From positions 18,766-82,765 of the forward strand of contig NZ_JAVXKG010000012.1 of the NCBI RefSeq assembly GCF_036647415.1: a stretch of DNA of 64,000 bases. The letters are read 5' to 3'. Within the stretch, counting starts at the first letter, position 1. Each line of letters starts with the position of its first letter. Below the pieces are notes generated by a model. The model was not told the origin of the DNA, did no database searches, and saw only the letters and a list, made by a program, of their open reading frames with translations. The position numbers and the translations under genes were made by a program. Positions 18,162 to 24,794 of this stretch are shown here, piece by piece. The stretch comes from Empedobacter sp036647415. Lineage in GTDB: Bacteria > Bacteroidota > Bacteroidia > Flavobacteriales > Weeksellaceae.

Positions 18162-19046
18162 ATGAATATTCTTTTAACTGGTGGAAGTGGTTTAATTGGT
18201 TCTGCATTAGTCAAAAAATTGATTGATAATGGTCATCAAGTTCGTATTTTAACACGTGAAAAAGAAGTACAACACCCTTTTTATAATTGGAATATTGATA
18301 AAATTGACGAAAAAGTTTTTGAAAATTTAGATGGAATTATTCATTTAGCTGGTGCTTCAATTTCTAAAAGATGGACAAAATCATATAAAAAAGAAATTCT
18401 GAATAGTCGTGTAGACACAGCAAATTTGCTTTATAAATATGTGGAAAAATTAAAACCGAAACTTAAATTTTTTATTTCTGCATCAGGAACTTCTTATTAT
18501 GGACAAATTACTTCGGACAAAATTTTTACAGAGAATGATGCGCCTCACAACGATTTTTTAGGAAGTATTTGTGTCAATTGGGAAAACGCAGCTTATCAGT
18601 TTCAGGATTTTGATGCCAGAGTGGTTTGTTTACGAACTTCGTTGGTTTTGGCAAAACAAGGAGAAGGATTCAAGTTGCTAAAAAAGCCGATACAAATGGG
18701 TGTTGGGGCTAATTTGGGAGATGGGAAACAATGGTTACCTTGGATACATCTAGACGATTTGGTGCAAATGTATGTTGATGCTGTAGAAAATTCCACTATA
18801 AATGGTAGTTACAATGCGTCTTCACCAGAAATGATTAATCATACTACATTTAATCATATACTTGCTAAAAAACTGAACAAACCTTTTTTTATGCCAAATA
18901 TTCCAAGTTTTATGATGAGATTAGTTCTTGGAGAAATGAGTGATTTGGTGTTGAAAGGTTCTCGAATTGATCCCGCAAAAATAGAAAAAGAAGGTTTTCG
19001 ATTTAAATATCCAACATTAGAAAAAGCTTTAAAAGAATTATTGTAA
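18162..19046 (+). CDS. TIGR01777-family NAD(P)-dependent epimerase
   Basis: 294 residues. The N-terminus MNILLTGGSGLIGSAL holds the Rossmann GGxGxxG. GIIHLAGASISKRWTKSYK, SASGTSYYG, LRTSLVLAKQGEGFKLLKKP, GDGKQWLPWIHLDDL and a late VLKGSRIDPAKI are the usual order in SDR39U1/YfcH-type proteins. Cytosolic; the substrate is unknown in this family. Confidence 0.88.
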   Translation: MNILLTGGSGLIGSALVKKLIDNGHQVRILTREKEVQHPFYNWNIDKIDEKVFENLDGIIHLAGASISKRWTKSYKKEILNSRVDTANLLYKYVEKLKPKLKFFISASGTSYYGQITSDKIFTENDAPHNDFLGSICVNWENAAYQFQDFDARVVCLRTSLVLAKQGEGFKLLKKPIQMGVGANLGDGKQWLPWIHLDDLVQMYVDAVENSTINGSYNASSPEMINHTTFNHILAKKLNKPFFMPNIPSFMMRLVLGEMSDLVLKGSRIDPAKIEKEGFRFKYPTLEKALKELL

Positions 19047-19134
19047 AAGTTGATCAAAACCTTCATAAAGGATTAGATATTTACTTTTATTTATTATTGT
19101 ATTTAGTAAATTTGCAAAATTATATATTTTAAAG

Positions 19135-20997
19135 ATGAAATTTAAACTTACTCTACTTTTTGCTTTGACTACTTTTTTGAGTTTTGGTCAAACGAAAGAT
19201 TTTAAATTCGGAAAAGTTTCGGAACAAGAAATTAACTTGAAAGAAGTTTCTTTTGAGAAAGATGCAGATGCAGTTATATTATCCGAAGAAGGAAAAATAG
19301 ACTTAACGCCTTCTAATTATTATTTAACAGTTAAAAGACGAATCAAAATTTTGACTGAAAAAGGAATTGATGAAGCTAATATTGAATTATCTTATTACAG
19401 TAAAAATAAGAACGAAAGCGTATCAAGTATAAAAGCCAATACAATAAATATAGAAAATGGTCAACCTGTAATTAGTACTATTACAGATAAAGATATTTTT
19501 GATGTTCAGGTAAACGAGTTGTATTCTGCAAAGCGTTTTGCGTTACCAAATGTAAAAGTTGGATCTATTATCGAGTATTCATATACTAAAAGTAGCGAAC
19601 ATAATTTTTCTATCGACGCATGGAATTTTCAACATGAATTGCCAACTTTATACAGTGAATTTAAGTTGAATAATCAAGCCTACAACAATTTTTCTATCAT
19701 CACAATTGGAGATAATCTTAATACAAAATACAAAGGAAAATCAAGCGCAACAACTTGGGCTTTAACAAATATTGAAAGTTATAATAAGCTGAAATACGTT
19801 TATAATCCTCAAGACCAGAGTGAACGTATAAAATTACAAGCCGATAATTATCACACAGAGGGAGGTAAGAAAAATACAATGGCAGCTTGGAAAAGTTTAA
19901 TTTTAGATATATATAATGATTATTCGACATATAGAAACTCATCTGCTATAAAAGATATTGCACAAACTATACCCGATGGTAAAAATGATGTTGAGACTTT
20001 AAAAAACATTGTTGATTATGTTGATAATAATGTGAAATGGAATAATTTTTATTCTATTTTTCCAAGACAATCAAATAAAACTTTACTAAAAGAAAAATTA
20101 GGAACAACAGCAGATATAAATTTATTGTTGAATGAATTATTTATAGCCAAAGGGTTTGATTCTTATCTCGTTTTATATAGCACGCGAAAACATGGGCAAC
20201 TAATGTTTGGTTATCCATTTATTAATCAATTTAATTCAGTTGCAACTGTAGTAAAACAGAAAAATGGGCAAAGTATTATTTTAGATGCCGCACAGTTGAA
20301 TAAAGAACAAATAGAGTTTGCTCCAATTGGTGTATTTAATTATTACGGATTAGTTATTCAGAAAGGTGAACCTAATTTTGTCAAGTTAAATCAAAAACTA
20401 TCAACGTACGAATCTGCGTCTAATTATCATTTCACAGATAATAAACTTATTCTAAATCGTAAAGATAATTTTGATGGATATTTTTATGATGAAGATATAA
20501 AAGATGAAAATGCATTAAAAAGATACGTTACAGAAACTGTAGATATGCAGCTAGATGTAGAGAAGGAAGATAAGGTTGTTTATGATAAAAACATGTATAC
20601 AAAAAGTTATAAAGCGACGAGTAATACTATAAAATCACCGTTTTATACACTTATAAATCCTTTGCGAGAATTCTTAAAACAATACACTTTTGAGGATAAA
20701 AATCGTCAACGTAAAATAGAATTTCTGTTTCCATATTTATTTAATATTCAAACAAAAATTAAAATTCCAGAAGGTTATACAGCTGTCATTAATGAAACAT
20801 TTAAGGCACATCATAAAATAGATTTAGGCTTAGAATATTATCAAGAAGCAAAAATAAAAGACAATGTTTTGATTTTAGTAATTCAATTTCTTTTACCAGA
20901 AGGTGTTTACGAAGTAGACAAGTATACTGAATTGAAACAATTTTTTGAGAAAGTAAAAATAGAATCAACAAAAGAAGTTTTAATAAAAAAGAAATAA
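19135..20997 (+). CDS. exported DUF3857/transglutaminase-like protein (paralogue A)
   Basis: 620 residues. Signal peptide (MKFKLTLLFALTTFLSFGQ), then a DUF3857-type beta domain (VSFEKDADAVILSEEGKIDL, TVKRRIKILTEKG, YSAKRFALPNVKVGSIIEYSY, then WNFQHELPTLYSEF) and a transglutaminase-like region (about 280-400). The expected Cys of an active transglutaminase is not evident near KLGTTADINLLLNELF, so it may be inactive. Paralogue B lies at 58456-60351 with the same domain order. Periplasmic; function unknown. Confidence 0.82.
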   Translation: MKFKLTLLFALTTFLSFGQTKDFKFGKVSEQEINLKEVSFEKDADAVILSEEGKIDLTPSNYYLTVKRRIKILTEKGIDEANIELSYYSKNKNESVSSIKANTINIENGQPVISTITDKDIFDVQVNELYSAKRFALPNVKVGSIIEYSYTKSSEHNFSIDAWNFQHELPTLYSEFKLNNQAYNNFSIITIGDNLNTKYKGKSSATTWALTNIESYNKLKYVYNPQDQSERIKLQADNYHTEGGKKNTMAAWKSLILDIYNDYSTYRNSSAIKDIAQTIPDGKNDVETLKNIVDYVDNNVKWNNFYSIFPRQSNKTLLKEKLGTTADINLLLNELFIAKGFDSYLVLYSTRKHGQLMFGYPFINQFNSVATVVKQKNGQSIILDAAQLNKEQIEFAPIGVFNYYGLVIQKGEPNFVKLNQKLSTYESASNYHFTDNKLILNRKDNFDGYFYDEDIKDENALKRYVTETVDMQLDVEKEDKVVYDKNMYTKSYKATSNTIKSPFYTLINPLREFLKQYTFEDKNRQRKIEFLFPYLFNIQTKIKIPEGYTAVINETFKAHHKIDLGLEYYQEAKIKDNVLILVIQFLLPEGVYEVDKYTELKQFFEKVKIESTKEVLIKKK

Positions 20998-21007
20998 TAA
21001 AAGCTCG

Positions 21008-21127
21008 TTGTGCATTTTGAATTAAAATTCGTCAGTTCGAGTGATTTTTAGAAATGACACTTCGATAAACTCAGTACAAGAATGAATAAAAATTGTATCT
21101 AGAATAGAATTTTAGCAAATTGCACAA
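21008..21127. repeat. MITE-like palindromic element of 120 bp
   Basis: Outer inverted arms at 21008-21030 (TTGTGCA ... TTAAAATTC) and 21107-21127 (GAATTTTAG ... TTGCACAA) match with small gaps. Inside lies wording such as CAGTTCGAGTG and CACTTCGATAAACTCAGTACA, typical of interspersed repeats in flavobacterial genomes (from memory). It fills the first third of the 384-bp gap between the DUF3857 gene and poxB; the rest holds a terminator and the AT-rich poxB leader, where I see no gene. Confidence 0.55.
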
Positions 21128-21147
21128 TGGATTAATAAAAATATTAT

Positions 21148-21180
21148 AAAACCGGAATTTAAAAGATTTCGGTTTTTTTT
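21148..21180 (+). terminator. intrinsic terminator downstream of DUF3857 paralogue A
   Basis: Stem AAAACCGGAA / TTTCGGTTTT (one G-T pair) with an A-rich loop, followed by a run of T. Confidence 0.75.
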
Positions 21181-21381
21181 TGTCTAAATATTTAGAATAA
21201 ATTATCAATAAATTTTCGTTCAGAGTAATCATATTTAGACGTATTTGTTATTATTTTAATCAATTATTTTACACTAATAATCAATTTAAAGCATTATAAA
21301 TCATATACTTTATAAATAAAAAAGATAGTAAAGGGAAATAATATTAATTATCTTTTTAAGATCAATTCGAAATTTACTATC

Positions 21382-23046
21382 ATGAAAAAAAATGTTGCAA
21401 CACAAATTGTAGAACTATTAGAAAAAGCGGGCGTAAGACACGTTTATGCTGTAGCTGGCGATAGTTTAAACTACTTTAATATCGCTGTAAAAAATAGCGA
21501 AAAAATAGACTGGGTTCACGTTCGTCACGAAGAAGTGGGTGCTTTTGCAGCTTCTGCAGAATCTCAATTTTCGGGTATCGGATGTTGTGCTGGTAGTTCA
21601 GGGCCAGGACACGTACATCTTGTAAATGGCGTTTATGATGCGCACAAATCTCGTACACCCATGATTGTAATTGCGTCAACGTGTGCTACGACGGAGTTTG
21701 GGACAGAATATTACCAAGAAACTAACACAATTACACTTTTTGATGATTGTAGTTGTTTCAACCAAATGATTACCCGTGCAGAGCAAGTTCCGCGTATCGT
21801 GCAAATGGCGCTTCAGCGTGCTATCGATAACAAAGATGTTGCGGTAATCGGTCTTCCTGGCGATGTTGCGGAAATGGAAGCGGTAGAAAATAATTTTACA
21901 CAAGAGTTTTTCTACAATCGTCCAATCGTTATTCCTCAGCCGTCTGAATTGGAAAAGGCTGCAAAAATGATTAATGAAGCTAAAACGGTTACATTATATT
22001 GCGGAATTGGTGCTTCAGAAGCGGCAGATCAAGTTATTGAACTTTCTCAAAAACTGAATGCACCTGTTGGATATTCTTATCGTGGAAAAATGTATATCCA
22101 AGGAAATAATCCAAACGAAGTAGGTATGACAGGCTTTTTAGGATTACCAGCGGCGTATCACGCAATGCACGAGTGCGAATTGTTGATTATGATCGGAACA
22201 GATTTTCCTTATAAAGCATTCATACCAAATGACAGAAAAATTATTCAGATCGAATTAGAAGGTGGTAAGGTTCTTGGTCGTGGTAAAGTAGATTTAGGTT
22301 TGATGGGAAATTCTAAAGAAACTATCGAAAATCTTTTACCATTAATTGAAGCGAAAACAGACAAAACTTTTCTTGACAAACAATTAGCACTTTATGATGT
22401 TGTAAAACAAAGAAAAATGGTTTATGTGGAAGATAACGGTACAGAAGACCGTATTCGTCCAGAATATGTTGCCTATCAAATTGATCTTTTATCGAAAGAT
22501 GACGCTATTTATACCGTAGATACAGGTTTAAACTGTGTTTGGGCATCACGTTACATCACAGGAAATGGTAAACGCCGAATGTTGGCTTGTTTCCGCCACG
22601 GTTCTATGGCAAATGCAATGCCGCACGCAATGGGAATTCAATTAGCACATCCTGATAAACAAGTAATTGCATTTTGTGGAGATGGTGGTTTATCGATGCT
22701 TTTGGGCGATTTATCAACTATAAAACAATATAAATTACCAGTTAAATTAATCATTTTTAATAACCGAGCAATTGGACAAGTAAAAATGGAAATGGAAATT
22801 GCAGGAATTACGGATAACGAAACCGATATGGATAATCCAGATTATGCAATGGTAGCGCAAGGAATGGGGATTAAAGCCGAAAATGTACACAAACCAGAAG
22901 ATGTTATTGATGCGTTGAAAAGAGCGTTTGAATATGATGGACCTTATATTTTGAGTGTATTTACAGATCCAGATCATTTCGCAGTTCCACCAAAAGCTTC
23001 TGATGCACAAATTGAAGGTTTTACAAAATTATTAGGGGCTAAATGA
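21382..23046 (+). CDS. poxB: pyruvate oxidase / quinone-type pyruvate dehydrogenase, TPP enzyme
   Basis: 554 residues. N-terminal TPP PYR domain (VYAVAGDSLNYFN, VRHEEVGAFAASAE with the catalytic Glu, GCCAGSSGPGHVHLVNGVYDAH), middle FAD-type domain (CGIGASEAADQVIELSQKL), C-terminal PP domain with the TPP/Mg motif GDGGLSMLLGDLSTIKQY ... IIFNN. This is the PoxB layout, oxidising pyruvate to acetate and CO2 with electrons to quinone or oxygen. I see no clear C-terminal amphipathic membrane helix. Its TGA overlaps the ATG of the next ORF (ATGA), the gene interrupted by the prophage. Confidence 0.87.
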   Translation: MKKNVATQIVELLEKAGVRHVYAVAGDSLNYFNIAVKNSEKIDWVHVRHEEVGAFAASAESQFSGIGCCAGSSGPGHVHLVNGVYDAHKSRTPMIVIASTCATTEFGTEYYQETNTITLFDDCSCFNQMITRAEQVPRIVQMALQRAIDNKDVAVIGLPGDVAEMEAVENNFTQEFFYNRPIVIPQPSELEKAAKMINEAKTVTLYCGIGASEAADQVIELSQKLNAPVGYSYRGKMYIQGNNPNEVGMTGFLGLPAAYHAMHECELLIMIGTDFPYKAFIPNDRKIIQIELEGGKVLGRGKVDLGLMGNSKETIENLLPLIEAKTDKTFLDKQLALYDVVKQRKMVYVEDNGTEDRIRPEYVAYQIDLLSKDDAIYTVDTGLNCVWASRYITGNGKRRMLACFRHGSMANAMPHAMGIQLAHPDKQVIAFCGDGGLSMLLGDLSTIKQYKLPVKLIIFNNRAIGQVKMEMEIAGITDNETDMDNPDYAMVAQGMGIKAENVHKPEDVIDALKRAFEYDGPYILSVFTDPDHFAVPPKASDAQIEGFTKLLGAK

Positions 23047-23153
23047 AAAGTATACCTAAAATAAAGGCTTTAAATAAAAATAATTTGAATTTAGTGGTAC
23101 TTGGTTTGAATTTTTTGATGCAGAAATTAAAGGTAAATATAAAACGGCTTTAA
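23043..23153 (+). pseudogene. 5' fragment of a small poxB-coupled gene interrupted by the prophage
   Basis: ATG at 23043 overlaps the poxB stop. The present frame encodes MKSIPKIKALNKNNLNLVVL, then GLNFLMQKLKVNIKRL, and stops at 23151-23153 at the prophage edge. An orphan frame without its own good start continues right of the prophage (56366-56464). Joining the two at either short direct repeat (TTGATG or TATAAAA) restores one reading frame of 50 or 64 residues. The sequence is helical and basic at the start; I do not recognise the family. Its coupling suggests a role linked to PoxB. Confidence 0.6.
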
Positions 23154-23160
23154 TTTCTGC
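23120..23160 (+). terminator. hairpin at the left prophage edge, read-through barrier after poxB
   Basis: Perfect 13-bp inverted repeat GCAGAAATTAAAG / CTTTAATTTCTGC with a 15-nt loop, followed on the plus strand by TTATTTTTTT. The T run is on the plus side, so it would stop poxB transcription from entering the prophage. Because the stem is perfect it should be of one origin, which argues that the prophage starts at or before 23121. Confidence 0.7.
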
Positions 23161-23958
23161 TTATTTTTTTACGTAAAGTGGTCCCGAACTGTACTCTTTA
23201 ACCACATAGCCTAAAATTAAAGCTAAATGCGATATACGATCTATCTCTATCTCGATAGGTTCATGTTTTAAACGTCCATCTGGGTATGTTTCTATATTTG
23301 TGCTATATCCCATTAAAAAACCTTCTTTTGATGAGCGTTGTAAGCATTTAGTTACTCTAATCTCATTAGTCTCAATACTATAATTACGACCCCAAAGCAA
23401 TTGGCTTAAATCTAAAACCTCTCTAATAGCCAAGATACAACCACTCGGATACTCTATCATACTATCCGAATAATGGCGTATAGCTGCTGTGGCATCTGGA
23501 AACCAATCCCCTGCATCTATATACTCTGTTGTAGAGCTTACAGCGTCTAAACTTGCAACCATCTGTGTACCACCTATTGTGGCAACATCATTATATAATG
23601 GTATAAGTTTATCCCTTTCTCCTACTTTGTACTTTTCTTGTGGTTCTTTTGAAAGTGCCACATTATTTGCATTTTTCGTTTCTTCTGAAAATGTGGCGGT
23701 TTTTGTGGCGGTTTTATTCTGCCACATTTCTTGCAGGTTTGGTTTTATCATTTCACCATTTCCAGTTAATAACCATTCAGATGAGATTTCAGGAAAAAAA
23801 TGTAAGATATTTTCTACTTTATCAACACCTATTGTCTTATTATTCTTATATTGACTAGCAAAAGAACCATTTGAAAAACCTACAATTTCTTCAAATTTCC
23901 TAACTGAAATCCCTTTAAAGTCAATAAATTCCTTAATTCTTCTAATAGTATTTGACAT
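23161..23958 (-). CDS. phage repressor, HTH plus S24 (LexA/CI-type) peptidase domain
   Basis: 265 residues. N-terminal XRE-like helix-turn-helix (IRRIKEFIDFKGISVRKFEEIVGFSNGSFASQYKN), a hydrophilic linker (about 95-120), then an S24-like C-terminal domain with YSDSMIEYPSGCILAI (Ser of the Ser-Lys dyad) and later RVTKCLQRSS (Lys). It is the maintenance repressor of the prophage. Self-cleavage is expected from the family, not shown. It diverges from the early operon across two matching operators. Confidence 0.85.
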   Translation of the reverse strand: MSNTIRRIKEFIDFKGISVRKFEEIVGFSNGSFASQYKNNKTIGVDKVENILHFFPEISSEWLLTGNGEMIKPNLQEMWQNKTATKTATFSEETKNANNVALSKEPQEKYKVGERDKLIPLYNDVATIGGTQMVASLDAVSSTTEYIDAGDWFPDATAAIRHYSDSMIEYPSGCILAIREVLDLSQLLWGRNYSIETNEIRVTKCLQRSSKEGFLMGYSTNIETYPDGRLKHEPIEIEIDRISHLALILGYVVKEYSSGPLYVKK

Positions 23959-23973
23959 AATAAAATTTTAATA

Positions 23974-24025
23974 TAGAAAATTTCTTACATTTATTTTTGA
24001 TTGTAGAAAATTTCTTATACATTTG
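23974..24025. promoter_or_regulatory. early-promoter region with two repressor operators
   Basis: The 14-mer TAGAAAATTTCTTA occurs at 23974-23987 and again at 24004-24017, exactly 30 bp apart; its core AGAAA-A-TTTCT is an odd palindrome. The right copy touches TACATTTG (24018-24025), a perfect TAnnTTTG -7 element, with TTG at 23997-23999 18 bp upstream. Repressor bound there would occlude the rightward early promoter. The left copy may control the repressor's own promoter. Confidence 0.75.
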
Positions 24026-24051
24026 TGAAACAAAACTATACAAAAGTATAA

Positions 24052-24074
24052 AAACTCTAACAATATTAGAGTTT
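24052..24074 (+). other. 9-bp perfect hairpin in the early leader
   Basis: AAACTCTAA / TTAGAGTTT around a 5-nt loop, about 30 bp before the first early gene and without a T run, so not a terminator. It may be an RNA hairpin in the leader or a DNA operator for the Ner-like protein. Confidence 0.45.
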
Positions 24075-24103
24075 AAAATGTTAAAATAATAAAAATCAAG
24101 TAT

Positions 24104-24292
24104 ATGAGCAATCAAATTACACTAACAAAGCCTAAGAGTATCTATACAATACTGTCAGAAATTACAGGCTATCCTTATAGTACTTGTTATGCAATATTAA
24201 AAGGACAACGAAGCGCAAAAAGTAAAGCAGGACAAAAAATTATGCAGTCTTACGAAGAAATAAAAGAAGATTATCAACTATGCAACAATTAA
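24104..24292 (+). CDS. Ner-like early regulator, small HTH protein, 62 aa
   Basis: First gene of the early operon. The middle (IYTILSEITGYPYSTCYAILKGQRSAKSKAGQKIMQSY) reads as a short helix-turn-helix with a basic recognition segment. Position between the c-type repressor and the transposase is that of Mu ner, which down-regulates early transcription. HTH and position are seen; the Ner role is inference. Confidence 0.65.
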   Translation: MSNQITLTKPKSIYTILSEITGYPYSTCYAILKGQRSAKSKAGQKIMQSYEEIKEDYQLCNN

Positions 24293-24357
24293 ACTTAGTA
24301 ATAGTGTTGAATGATTTCTTCAAAGAATTAGTAAAAGAAATAAATAACGAAAAATAA
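24280..24357 (+). CDS. tiny early ORF, 25 aa
   Basis: ATG at 24280 lies inside the 3' end of the Ner-like gene and TAA at 24355-24357. The product is a short amphipathic helix (MQQLNLVIVLNDFFKELVKE). The overlap and lack of other use for the segment favour translation, but at this length chance is possible. Confidence 0.35.
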   Translation: MQQLNLVIVLNDFFKELVKEINNEK

Positions 24358-24687
24358 TTAACGAAATGGTATTAATTGAAAAGTGTATCCACTTAGTTTA
24401 CAAAAGCCTTGATAAATGCTGGCAACTAGGAGCATATCATCTAAATTTTCGCATTGAAATTTCAATCGATAAACATGTTGAAATTTCTCAGGAAGAAGCC
24501 AACAATTATGTTTTACACAAGAATAGTCAGGAACATCATCAGAGTTTTGAAGAGTTTGAAGAGGCTCTTCTGAAAAGTCTAGCTGACTGTAAGATGATTT
24601 AATTACTTCTGTTAGTTTATTAATATCCGAAAATTTGTAAGACTTTTTATCGGATGCATGAGTAATAATAAAAGCAAACATATACAC
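24358..24687 (-). CDS. antisense ORF inside the early region, 109 aa, unknown
   Basis: Reads MYMFAFIITHASDKKSYKFSDINKL ... and ends LSGYTFQLIPFR. Third codon positions are mostly A or T as in neighbouring genes and the product is soluble and globular-looking. A competing plus-strand frame (24366-24602) covers the same DNA but has a poorer composition. If real, it is transcribed against the early operon between ner and A, which is unusual and may be a lysogenic gene. Family unknown. Confidence 0.5.
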   Translation of the reverse strand: MYMFAFIITHASDKKSYKFSDINKLTEVIKSSYSQLDFSEEPLQTLQNSDDVPDYSCVKHNCWLLPEKFQHVYRLKFQCENLDDMLLVASIYQGFCKLSGYTFQLIPFR

Positions 24688-24726
24688 TATTATTTAAAAG
24701 TTGAACGCTTTAAATATAGTGTTTTC

Positions 24727-24769
24727 TCCCGAAAGGCATACATCACGGTTCGAGTCCGTATCGGGAACA
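24727..24769 (+). ncRNA. tRNA-like minihelix element 1 (acceptor stem plus T arm)
   Basis: TCCCGA (24727-24732) pairs perfectly with TCGGGA (24761-24766). Between them lie a 12-nt linker and a T-arm-like hairpin with stem ACGG/CCGT and the 7-nt loop TTCGAGT, a canonical T loop. D arm and anticodon arm are absent and no 5' half exists upstream. It ends ACA and lies 25 bp before the transposase ATG. It aligns without gaps over 43 nt with element 2 at 29738, with pair-preserving changes in both stems. Confidence 0.6.
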
Positions 24770-24794
24770 AAGTTTATAACAAACTAATAATAAA

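Noticed and set aside
23120..23160. Hairpin as terminator of the repressor gene
   Set aside because: On the minus strand the stem is followed by A-rich sequence; the T run is on the plus strand, so it fits poxB read-through.
24366..24602. Plus-strand 78-aa frame over the antisense gene
   Set aside because: Less gene-like composition than the opposite-strand 109-aa frame, and several rare-looking residue runs; kept only as an alternative.
24670..24769. Full-length tRNA ending at element 1
   Set aside because: No matching 5' acceptor strand, D arm or anticodon arm is found upstream; the only partner for TCGGGA is 34 nt away.
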